Origin: Epinephelus fuscoguttatus
Taxonomy: Eukaryota; Chordata; Actinopteri; Perciformes; Serranidae
Reading direction: 5' to 3'
DNA length: 64,000 nt
NCBI RefSeq assembly: GCF_011397635.1
Contig: NC_064770.1
Coordinates: 34,682,598 to 34,746,597 of the forward strand
Every line of letters begins with the position of its first letter. Position 1 is the first letter of the stretch. Below are positions 47,605 through 60,000 of this stretch, in pieces. The notes beneath the pieces are model-generated. The model was given only the letters and a program-made list of their open reading frames with translations, had not been told where the DNA came from and made no database searches. The position numbers and the translations under genes are program-made.

Positions 47605-49137
47605 AAGGGATGGTTGGGATCTTTTGGACTGGGGTTGTATGAGATCTGTGATCAGTGTGTTACGAACAAGAGATGTTTGTCAGTGTGCTCCCAGTTTGGA
47701 GAAGCAGACAGGCGTACTGCCACAGAAGCTAAGCAACATACTGCTGTGGACAGAGGCAACAGCAAAATGCATTTCAGCCACCTAAAAAATAAATATTGGT
47801 ATAAGTGTATGCTATATTTAAAATACTTTACCTTGCAGTCAGACAGTGATTTCCAGTGGGCAACTAAAGCCGTGATATCGCTCTCTTCAAAGCCAGACTC
47901 CATTAGGAAAAACAGTAATTTAACATCACTGACCACAGCAGCTGCTGGTCTACTGCTGCCTCATTCAGCCAGTTTGTTTGCGTTATTGTGTGACTTTGGC
48001 ATTTAAAAGTGTTACTTTATAGTCACCAAAGTCACACAGTAACACAAACAAACTGACTGAGGCAGCGGCAGACCAGGCACTCAATATTTCAGTTGCAGTG
48101 TTAGGGCCGTTTCATAGTTGACGCACGCAACGCGAGCAAGTGGCGCAAGCGATGCAAGCAACACACTTCCTTTCATAGTCAACACATTGAACGAAGCGAC
48201 GCGAGCGACACTTGAAATGCAATACATTGCTTGCGCAATAGGGGGTAGTTAGCTAGCTAGTATTGCTGTAGCTAGCTAGTACTGCTATTTTATTAGAGTG
48301 CAGGGCACTAGAACTGTCATATAAATGGGGGTGTGCCAGTACGAGTTCGCAAAGTTTTTCCTCCTCGCCTGCCATATTTCATACCTGCTTCTTCTGTGAT
48401 TAACAAAAAGTGGTTAATTTCAAGTACGTCGCTTGCATTATCACCCCCCGCTGGCAACACATTTTCAGACGTAAGCACGCATTATGGTGGCCAATGTGTC
48501 TCGATACGTCCCAATGCGCTCGCGTCTGCTTGCCTTTGCATCGACTATGAAACAGCCCTTACAGTGTACGCTATATTGAGAATCGCTTCACTGCTTTACC
48601 TTGCTGCACACAGCCCGTTGTGATGGGGAGGCCCTTAGCAGCTTCAGTTACCTGTCTATACTTTCGTCAAAGCCACCAGACTCCATTTAGAAAAACAGTG
48701 ATTTTAGCTCACTGAAAACAGAGCTGCTGGTGTGACTGTGGTGAATCTGAACTAACCCTGTTAAACGCCAAAGTCTCACGACACAAACAAACTGACTGAT
48801 GGAGGCAGCAGTAGACCAGCATCTCTTGTTCAGTGATGTTAAATTACTGTTTTTCTCAGTGGAGTCTGGCTTTGAAGAGAGCATAGATGACGTCCGTCAG
48901 TAATTGTGGCAAGGTAGAGCTGTGAAAATATTCTACATATGTTGTACACTTAAAGAGATACAGTTATTTCTAGGTACACGGTTAAAATACGTTTGCATCG
49001 TTTAGCTTTTGAGTCAGTACTCCTGCCTCTTTCTCCAAACTGGTGGTGTGCCGACTGCTATCTATTGTGGCTAACACACTGAGTATGGATAAGTATCTTA
49101 TACAACCCCACTTCAAAAGTTTTGAACCATCCCTTTA
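47605..49137. mobile_element. Long-inverted-repeat element C
   Basis: The left text 'aaagggatggttgggatctt', 'gtggactggggttgtatgag'-like and 'gctcccagtttggagaagca' recurs inverted at the right end ('ctccaaactggtggtgtgcc', 'caaaagttttgaaccatccc'). Arms are about 350-400 bp. The centre is strongly palindromic (47941-48000 against 48028-48090). This family is common in percomorph introns. It has no recognisable transposase. Element 48104-48562 is nested inside it. Confidence 0.55.
48104..48562. mobile_element. MITE nested in element C
   Basis: The ends are inverted repeats: left TAGGGCCGTTTCATAGTTGA, right in reverse complement TAAGGGCTGTTTCATAGTCG. Both flanks show CAGTGT directly adjacent, suggesting a short target duplication of about 6 bp. 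It is GC-richer than its surroundings because of 'gcgacgcgagcgac'-type text. Non-coding. Confidence 0.55.
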
Positions 49138-50917
49138 TCAAGTGACAATGTCAATTAACCATGAAGATTTTGGCCCAAGTATTGTACAATCAGAGACAAC
49201 GATCTTAAGTAACAAACCACTGAAATATGTAGCACAACACAGAGCAGCACTAATTATCGTGCAGGTAGCTCTACCAGTGTTGCGTGTGCGTGGTTTCCTG
49301 CAAGACATCCAGCCTAGAATTGTTTTTGTTAACAATGCACATCTCAGCTCAACTGGTTTCACATGCAATTTTCTCAGTGCATGACACTCATGTTTGTTTG
49401 ACTGATTTATCGACACTGCTTAAATCTCATCATGTAATTGCACGTTGCAGTACTGTAGACACGCATATGTGTGTTTCTTTGAAGGATGTGATAAAGCTTT
49501 TATTTTACTCTGCTCTGGATTGGGAAAAGGGGTTTGTCTGAAATCAACAAATTGATAATCTGGAGCAAAGACAGCTACAGTGGGCCTTTTTCACTGCAGA
49601 CATGTTGGCTTGTCGTAGTAGGAAAAGCACAGGACATCAGCTAACATGAGGAGGGTTGTGCTCCAGTTTCTTAAGGCCCTGTCCTGAAGAGAGTCCCTGT
49701 GTCAGAATATAGTTCTTCATTATTTCAGTGTAGTGCTTACATTTTGCAGATGTCGAGTTTAATTTGTTTTATATTGAATTACCAAACAGTAAACCTCGGG
49801 TCAGGCACGGGAACACTACACACACTATAACAGGGGGTTAATAGAGACCAAGCAGCTCATTTTTTGCCCCGAGGAACCCTCACAGATTAATCCATCTATG
49901 GTGGTTTCAACCACTTATGAGCATAGAATCAGAATCCAAAACCTATAAATTAAATTGTGGATCTGTGTAACAACTTACTCAAAATTGTTGAGGGGTTTAA
50001 GCTGCTGAAGGGCAGATATACGGTCAGTTTTCGTGCAAGATAATACCCCTCCACCACACCTCTGCTTCCATGTTCAATAAAAGGAACTGAACTGTCAGTT
50101 AGGCGCAAAACCTGGTTCTTCCCTGGTAATGGAAAACAAGAACACACATGTAACCACATAAGAGAAGAACAGCACAGTGATGCAGTGCACATGTAAGAAT
50201 GGAGACTGTTCTCATGCACTGTTTGTACCTATACCTATGAAAAGTAATCCTCCTTAGACCCTGCGTCTTCATATGAGGACATTACACTTTAGGTTTAATG
50301 CACCTTATACTTCATTCTGCTCGACTTAGTCTGCAGCTGATCCCGACAGAAAAGAGGATAACATACAAAACCTGATCAAACTTTATGGTTGAAACTTGTT
50401 TACTTGTGCTTAATAACATCTGTAGTTTAATACTGCATATAAATCTTTAGCAGTTTTAGCAACAGTAACATGCTAAGATGCTGTCAATTAAAAATACTCA
50501 CATTGTGACTGTTACACAGACAGCTTGGAGCTCTGAGAAATTGAAAGTGCACACCAAACAAAAGCTGGGGTCTCAGGAGGATATATATAAAACCCACGTA
50601 ACTGGGGAGCACATGTGACAAAACTCAGTGAAAGGAAGCAAGTCGTGGTGGTGGTTGGCTCAAACAAACACAGGACGTTTCCCTGGGAGACTGCTCATAG
50701 TTTCCTGTGTGAAACTTGAGTTATTTTAAGGTGCATAGTTACCATGCTTCCTTTCCTAAACCTAACTTATGTAACTTTATTTTCCTAACTTAACCTCCAT
50801 AACTCTGTGATATGTTGGGCAATTAAAAACCTATCAGTGGTTGTTTGTCAGCCTTTGCTCTTATCTTCATACTTCTAATATTAGACTGTTAATTTCTGTC
50901 ACTATTAAACCCCACAG
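49138..50917. other. Intron/spacer before the first recognised ApoL-gene exon
   Basis: No coding exon is recognisable. A TATA-like box at about 50581-50593 is the only promoter-like feature and might serve an alternative first exon. No bounded mobile element is seen. Confidence 0.35.
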
Positions 50918-53900
50918 CCTCCCAAACCCCCCAGGACGAAGTACACCACCCGGTCTGCCATCGCCAGCTCCTATGAAGTCGTGCAGCCAACCTACGAAGA
51001 CCCGGATGCACCAACGGTAAACATGAGTTCCTCTATCAGTGGTCCATCTGAAAGTATGAATTGATGAATGCTGGTATTTGCATGATATCACCTCATTTTA
51101 TCTTCAGATGAACTGGAGACACTCAGAGTGGTGTAAACATAGAAATCCTTGAGCCTGACCTTAAAGTTTTAGGTATAGCTGTCATGTTTGCTGGTTAGCT
51201 GCTGCTGTTACGCATCACTGGAAATGTTGATTCACTTCTTGTTTTTTCTACTGTCAGCCTGCCGTCACCGTTGAAAAGCAGACAGAGGTTAAAGTCAAGC
51301 CTGTACCTCGTCCGCGATCTAAAACACTACCAACGTCCCAGTTAACCAACAACAGCATCACTGACGACTCTGCAGACACAACCAGCAATACATCCGATGC
51401 AGTGGTGAGTGATGTTGTCAGATTCACTCATGATTGTATATATTTTTAGTCATTATTAATGTTTTCACATCCTTCTGTCGTCAGAGTCCCCAGCCAAATG
51501 GATATCCTGAAGACTACAAGACGCCTTGCCCTGTCCGTCCTCCTCCCAGACCACCACTGAGCAGCACAGCAGCAGTCAACGGAGGCAATCACTACATAAC
51601 TTCAATTCCTGAGCCAACTGTGAGGATATATCATATATGATATTTCATACAAACTAACAAGCTTCATTTTACTGCTTCAAACATGTCTTATTATATCACT
51701 AATCTTAAAGGAATAATTGGACATTTTTGGGAAATATGAGCTTTCTGGCTGAGAGTCAGATGAGAATAGTCCAAATCACAATTTTCACACACATAATGAA
51801 TCACCACTGAGCAAACGCTCGATCGGTTTGTTTTAAGTCCACCTAAAAAAAATTAATATCAGTTTAAGTGTACACTGTATGTAGAATTTTGTCAACACTT
51901 CTTGCAAAAGAAAGATTCGAGCGCCGTCTTCTGTTCCTCTTTTAGAGAAAAAGCCAAGTCTAACTCGTTCATTGTAGCGGCCAAAGCTGTTTCAAACAAC
52001 TGGTGTTCATCCGTAGCCATCTTGCAATGTTTACTGACTGATTCCGGACTTCGTTGTCGCAGCGCTGTCATCATCTGTTTAGCTCGCCTCTGGCCCGCCT
52101 ATATCAGATACACCGATGTGATTGGTGCAGCTCGGTTTCATGGGCATAGGATGGATTTCCTGGATTTCCAGGGTAGTTCAAAACAAAGAAGGGGGGGTCA
52201 AAAGTAGGGCAGGCAGCAGGAAGGAGCAAGTAATTATTAGCAGACTGAGAATAGGTCACAGCCACTTGAATAGCACACTTTTTGAATCAGTGTAGAGTTA
52301 AAGGAGTCAGTGGAGCATATTCGTATTACTTGCAGGAAATATGAGGAAGAAAGAAGGGTAATGATGGCAGGACTACGGAGGGTAGGACAAAGGGAGGTTA
52401 GGATTAAGGATGTGCTTGAGAGTGGAGACACAGTGGAGGGGAGAAAGGTGATATTTAGGTTTCTTAAAGTTACAGGACTTTTCAGAAGACTGTAGAAACT
52501 GTAAAAGATTAGGATGGCAATGGTCAGATGAACTCAGCAACTCAACACCAAAGAAGAAGAAGAAGAAGAAGAAGAAGAAGAAGAAGATATTAGCGGTGAA
52601 AACAGTCCAAATATAGTGTACACTCACACTGATATTAATTGTTTTTGGTGGCTAAAATCTGTTTTGCTGCAGACCTTATCCGCAGCAGTACAGTAAGGCA
52701 ACACAGGACACAAAATAAACACAGCAGTAAATGTCAGATAGGTCGGACCGCCATGTTTAACTACGTATCTTTAAACGTTACAGTTATGGCTGAGAATGAA
52801 CAGAAATTCACATATCTCTGCAATTCAAATCAATCGCAAGTTGTCTACCCAGTAGTGTTTGGTCTATATCACTCTTGACTTTTTTTTTTATCACTGTGTT
52901 GCCAGGCAACCAGCAGGGACTACAGGGAGTCACTGCCTCCAGCCGAGAAATAGTCAGTCCCCTGCAAAGTGCCATTTTTACCCTTAGGTCTTTGTATGGA
53001 TTAACAAAATGAGATACATGACAGATAAATGAGAACATATTAAGCAGTGGGCTTTAGAGGTCCTGGTCGCCAGATTTTGTTCCTTGGACAGAGCCAGGCT
53101 CGCTGTCTCCCCAACAGATAAATATGAGAGTAAGCACATTTCTCAAAATGTTGAAATGTTCCTTTAAATTTTGCTCACATCATAATGTTTTTAGCAACAT
53201 AAATGAGTGTGTGTTTTTAATATTGACCTTTAGAATCTAAAGCTGGACACAACTAAACCCTTCACATACATTTTTTCAACTCTTCCAAACAGCTGTGATT
53301 CACTATCAGCACTGAATGACACAAGGGGCAACTAGAGAGACTATAACTTCCTTCTTCTTATTTTCTCTGCTAGCCTCCAGCTGTCAGTGCTGAGAAGACA
53401 CAGCCTGCTCCTGGATGGCGGCCTGAACGCCCCCCTCTGCCCTCCGTCTATTACGATTCACCACGTTGTACAATGAAGTTAAAACCTGAGGTAAGGGCGA
53501 ACATGTTTCACCTCATCCCAACCTTTCTGCAACACGTTAGACTTCTTAAAGACACATCTGAAGGTGACTGACAGTCATTTCTGAGTTGTCCCAAAAGCCT
53601 TGTATACAGTGTATACGGTACACTATTAACAGATTAAAAGCTCACCTTTGAATCAGCTGTTCCTGGTTTAAAAATGTGAAATATGTTTAATAATGTTTTT
53701 GCCTTGTTAATATTTTTCTTGGATAGAGCGACACTGATGAGAGTCAGCCATCCAAATGTTCCTACGTCAGCTCTACGCAGCAACCCCCAGTCTCAGCAGA
53801 TGTCTCTGAAGAAGAGGGGAACCTCTTCGGGATTTACAGAGCAATGGTAAACTTCAAGCTAAAATGTGTGCACTATGGACTCAGTGTTTGCTATGAGTTG

Positions 53901-56900
53901 GGGTAATAAATTAATATTCCAACTCAACAATCAGCAGCATGAATACAAAAACAAATGTTGGAGTATGTTCAATGTTTTGATGATATTTACCTGGAGTATT
54001 TCCCCACACTGTGAATGCCTTTGATTTTCAGCCCGAAGACAGACCTGTAGTTCCGCCCCGACTCTGTCAGTCCACCCTCCCCTACTCGCCTCCTGAGGTA
54101 TGTGAACCCCTGCAGACTACAGGTGATGAACCACGCTTTGACAGGTGCCAAAAAAAAAAGGAAACAATAGGTGCGGAAACACATGCGTTTGGCAGGCTGT
54201 CATGGAAAATCAGTTGTGTAAAGCTTCACTATGTTTTGCTGCATTTTTTTTTTTTGCTGTTCAGTGACTGTGAAATGCAGAGCTGTTTGTACTCGCAACA
54301 GAGAGTGACATCCACGTTTGCTGCACCAAGCTGATACCACAACTACCAATATGACTGTTTGGTTGTTAAAATCTGTTTGTGCGCACCTTTTACAAGACAA
54401 TCCATCCACCTGACAGGTGTGGCATATCATGCTGCAGATTTAACAGCATAATTACACACAGGTGTGCCTTGGGCTGGTCACAATAAAAGGCCACTTTTAT
54501 TGTGACCAGCATAACACCATGCCACAGATGTTGCGAGTCATGAGGGAGTGTGCCATTGGCATGCTGGCTGCAGGAATGTCCACGAGAGCTGTTTATTTCA
54601 CTGACATAAGCTGTCTCCAATGTGGATTCTGAGAATTTGGCAGTACATCCAACCAACCTTAGACCATGTGTAACCACACCAGCTCAGGGCCTCCACATCT
54701 GGCATCTTCACCTGCAATATAGTCTGAGGCCAGCTACCTGAACAGCTGATACAATCATCGGTTTCTCAAGTGAGGAATTTCTGCACAAACAGTCAGAAAC
54801 ACACTCAGGGGAGCTCATCTGTATGTTCATCATGTATGTCATAACCGACTGAATGCCATGTGTAGCCCTAGTCACGTGTCTCATAAATATATTTTATTCA
54901 AAATAAAACTGCACATTTTAGAGTAGCCCTTTATTGTGATGATCCTAAGGCACACCTGTGTAGTAATGATGCTGTTTAATCAGAATATTGTTATGACACC
55001 TGTCAGGTGCCAGTTGTCTAATCATCAGCTCCATTTCACTTTGTAAAGAAAAACTCACCTGAGAATGAGTCTTTTCTGCAAATCATGCATGCATTACATT
55101 TGCATGTTTTTATACGTATCAGCATTTTCAAAGTGACATAATATAATCCAAATTTGTCATCTGGAAAGGTGGAGGGAATGGTGGATGGCGTGTCACTGAG
55201 GCGAGACACCTGCCACGCTGTGTTCCAGACCAACAAATATTGATTTAGCGAGTCATTGCTGTGTTTCCAGCGGCTTTTCAGACCCCAAATATGGGTGTTT
55301 TTTTAGAGACCCGGAGGTGTATTTTGAGCGGCTTTTTAGGCATGAAAAGCAGTTGTTTTTCACCAAGATGTCACTGCTTTTCAAGCCAAAACATGATCTT
55401 TCCTTAACCATAATTTTGTGCCTAAACCAGACCACATGTTAACCACAACATTGTTGAATGCTGAAAGTTTCAACTTATCCGCCACATGTTAACTCGTAAA
55501 TGACCTGTAAAAATCTAAGAAAAAGCAGCAACAGAGTCATCTCTACACCAGCACTTTTAAAGGCTCAACCTGCTTCATTCTCTGCTGTTGTTTTGACACA
55601 AGCCTTCAGTGGTGTCCTTCCGTCTTTCACTCTAAACCACAAACATCGATCTCATGATGATGTTAGCAAAAGAAGATTCATCCACTGGCCACCATGTCTG
55701 TCTGTCAAAGCCATCATCTTACTAATGACGAAAACTCTAAAACTCTGTCTGTGTGTCTGTTCCACGTGTTTCTCCTCACTGACTTGGTCAATCCATGTGA
55801 AATTTGGCACAGTGGTAGAGGGTCATGGGAGAATGCCAATGAAGCAATATTACATCAATCACCAAAGGGGGGCGCTATAGCAACCCATTGAAATGTCAAA
55901 CTTTGAATGGGCATATCTCATGCCCCGTATGTCGTAGAGACATGAAACTTTGCACAGAGATGCCTCTCCTCACGAGGAACACATTTGCCTCAAGAACCCA
56001 TAACTTCCAGTTATATAGATTTTCCGCCATTTTGAATTTTTTGAAAAACACTTCAAATGGATCTCTTCCTAGGAAGTTTGAGCGATCTGCATGAAACTGG
56101 GTGAACATAATCTAGGGAGCAATATCTAAAGTTCCCTCTTGGCAAAAGTTGGAAAACTTCCTAAAACTGAGCTTCTATAAGGCAATGAATATTGCGAAGG
56201 GCGTGGCTCATCACATAAAGGTGTAGAACATCTCAAGGGTTTCACCCATCACCACGCAACTTTGTAGGCATATGACCACACATAATCTGAGGGGACCCCT
56301 CCATTATTGACCCCATCAAACAAAATGGGGGTGCTAGAGAGCTCATTTCTTATCTAGGCCTAACCGCCATATGGATTTTTACTAAACTTGGTAGATATGT
56401 AGAACAGGACGCCTCAAGGTGACTGGAGAAATTTAACTCTAATTGGCAACTGGGTGGCGCTATAACAACAGAAAAATGCTTACAAATGGCTAAAATGCGA
56501 CCGATCGCTGTGGCTCCCCCTGTGGACCAATGTTGGTGTTGTTTCTAATGTTTGGTATGACTAAGTGATGGTATGGTATGCTGTACATAATCATGGAAAC
56601 TGTCAGTGTGTCATTCTGTCAGTCAGTCATTCTGTCTGTCCCACGTTTTTCTACTCACTGACGTGGTCAATCTATGTGAAACTGAACATAGGCATTGAGG
56701 ACTGGCATAGGTAGAAGGTGACAAAGCTACCAATGGGTATGGACTAGTTTATTATTACTAGAATTCTCTGCAGAAATGTCACTGTTGCATCTTTGTGCAA
56801 GAGAAGTGATAAACAACTTTATTTTCTCTGTATGTCACAGGGGAGACCACCACGTCCACCTTCATTCACCCCACCGGCCCCACCTTCAAAAGGGACACTA

Positions 56901-56987
56901 TCAGAGGCATTGTACAGTGAGATAGAGCACCGTCCCTACCTGGACGTTCTGCCAGAGGACGGAGATCAGATGGTGAGAGACACACTG

Positions 56988-57030
<43 letters not shown>

Positions 57031-60000
57031 CTGTAGACACTGTTGTGCTTTCATTTATTTCTGACTCATTAATCTCTGTCTGTTTAACCAGACACTAGGG
57101 ACTCCAACACTCCGCTACCAGACTGACTGTTACTCTTCTCGCCAACAGACCATGGAGGACTCAGAGGTACAGCTCTGCCCCTCTCATTCACCTCCAAATA
57201 AACTGTGATTTAACACTCTTTAATTAAGTATAAAGCTTGAGGAGGTTTCATGTGTAAAATCTGTTGTCTTTCTGTGATAGTTTCTAATAAGAAAATAACC
57301 TGTTTCCCTCAGGACATCATCGGGATGTTGAGATGGTTGAAAAAAGTGTCAAGTAAGTACAAAATGTTCTTTAGACAGATATTATCTAATTTTTTGAAGA
57401 CTATAGAAGCATCAAACATTATTGTAATGACTGCCAATAATGTGTCAGTGTCCTCAGTAACAAAGAGCATTATCATTAATCAAAGTACATTACCTAGTCT
57501 GATCTGTGTCTGTGCTGTGACTCCAACAGAACCTGATTACATGACTCCACCTGTATATGGCCTCAGTATAGACGAGGAAATCAGGTAACTACACAGAAAC
57601 CATCACATGAATTGCTTCTTGTTAACTGCCCATTAGTTTTGTTCTACCACTATCAATATATAAGCACACATGCACTATTCTGTCGTATCCACATATGTAA
57701 CTCATGTATATAAAGTAGCTTGTTTTATTAATAATTCCATTTTCATCCCTGTAACCGTTGCACTCAGCACCACTGCACTATTACTGTTTACAATATATAT
57801 CTACACACATGTTCTGTCCATAGAACGGGGTAGCATGCCAACATTTCCAGAACGAAATAGCGTGTTTGTGCATTCAGGCAGCCCACCGGAACGACACTCC
57901 GCTGTGCTTTTTTTCCTCCAAGCGAGGATTAGAATATACGCAGTTCACATAATCCCATTGAAATGAACATACAGTACAGGCCAAAAGTTTGGACACACCT
58001 TCTCATTCAATGCGTTTTCTTTATTTTCATGACTATTTACATTGTAGATTCTCACTGAAGGCATCAAAACTATGAATGAACACATGTGGAGTTATGTACT
58101 TAACAAAAAAAGGTGAAATAACTGAAAACATGTTTTATATTCTAGTTTCTTCAAAATAGCCACCCTTTGCTCTGATTACTGCTTTGCACACTCTTGGCAT
58201 TCTCTCCATGAGCTTCAAGAGGTAGTCACCTGAAATGGTTTTCCAACAGTCTTGAAGGAGTTCCCAGAGGTGTTTAGCACTTGTTGGCCCCTTTGCCTTC
58301 ACTCTGCGGTCCAGCTCACCCCAAACCATCTCGATTGGGTTCAGGTCCGGTGACTGTGGAGGCCAGGTCATCTGCCGCAGCACTCCATCACTCTCCTTCT
58401 TGGTCAAATAGCCCTTACACAGCCTGGAGGTGTGTTTGGGGTCACTGTCCTGTTGAAAAATAAATGATCGTCCAACTAACGCAAACCGGATGGGATGGCA
58501 TGTCGCTGCAGGATGCTGTGGTAGCCATGCTGGTTCAGTGTGCCTTCAATTTTGAATAAATCCCCAACAGTGTCACCAGCAAAACACCCCCACACCATCA
58601 CACCTCCTCCTCCATGCTTCACAGTGGGAACCAGGCATGTGGAATCCATCCGTTCACCTTTTCTGCGTCTCACAAAGACACGGCGGTTGGAACCAAAGAT
58701 CTCAAATTTGGACTCATCAGACCAAAGCACAGATTTCCACTGGTCTAATGTCCATTCCTTGTGTTTCTTGGCCCAAACAAATCTCTTCTGCTTGTTGCCT
58801 CTCCTTAGCAGTGGTTTCCTAGCAGCTATTTGACCATGAAGGCCTGATTCGCGCAGTCTCCTCTTAACAGTTGTTCTAGAGATGGGTCTGCTGCTAGAAC
58901 TCTGTGTGGCATTCATCTGGTCTCTGATCTGAGCTGCTGTTAACTTGCGATTTCTGAGGCTGGTGACTCGGATGAACTTATCCTCAGAAGCAGAGGTGAC
59001 TCTTGGTCTTCCTTTCCTGGGTCGGTCCTCATGTGTGCCAGTTTAGTTGTAGCGCTTGATGGTTTTTGCGACTCCACTTGGGGACACATTTAAAGTTTTT
59101 GCAATTTTCCAGACTGACTGACCTTCATTTCTTAAAGTAATGATGGCCACTCGTTTTTCTTTAGTTAGCTGATTGGTTCTTGCCATAATATGAATTTTAA
59201 CAGTTGTCCAATAGGGCTGTCGGCTGTGTATTAACCTGACTTCTGCACAACACAACTGATGGTCCCAACCCCATTGATAAAGCAAGAAATTCCACTAATT
59301 AACCCTGATAAGGCACACCTGTGAAGTGGAAACCATTTCAGGTGACTACCTCTTGAAGCTCATGGAGAGAATGCCAAGAGTGTGCAAAGCAGTAATCAGA
59401 GCAAAGGGTGGCTATTTTGAAGAAACTAGAATATAAAACATGTTTTCAGTTATTTCACCTTTTTTTGTTAAGTACATAACTCCACATGTGTTCATTCATA
59501 GTTTTGATGCCTTCAGTGAGAATCTACAATGTAAATAGTCATGAAAATAAAGAAAACGCATTGAATGAGAAGGTGTGTCCAAACTTTTGGCCTGTACTGT
59601 ATATATTTTTTAAAAGTTTAAAGATCCACTCATTACTAAAAACCTGTGTCATCCAAGAGAGACAAAAAACCCCAACTAAAGCGATGGTCAAAGCTGTCAT
59701 AATGAAATATAAGGTGTGTTGATGGATTCACGTCATCAACTCATGCATTGAGTAACATTACAAGTTAACGTTCCACCTTAAAAGTCGCCGGCAGTCGGCC
59801 CAGTGAATGAAGTTATTTTTTCTCAGACTCCAGCTGCTGTGAGAGGCAGCAAAACATCCTTTCATTTTATAGTTACAGTTTACTAATAAAACTCTCCACA
59901 GTATGAACAGTGGTTACATGAGCCTCAAAACCAGACACAACTCAGCCCTGAGCAGAGTGACCGTCCTCTACTGACCAATCAGACTGCAGTGTTCACAGCT

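Noticed and set aside
52310-52495. 61-codon ORF as an exon of the ApoL-domain gene
   Set aside because: The text (VEHIRITCRKYEEERR) is a LINE ORF2 end followed by a (GAA)n tail; it has no splice sites.
58540-58833. 97-codon + strand ORF
   Set aside because: Shadow frame of the minus-strand Tc1 transposase.
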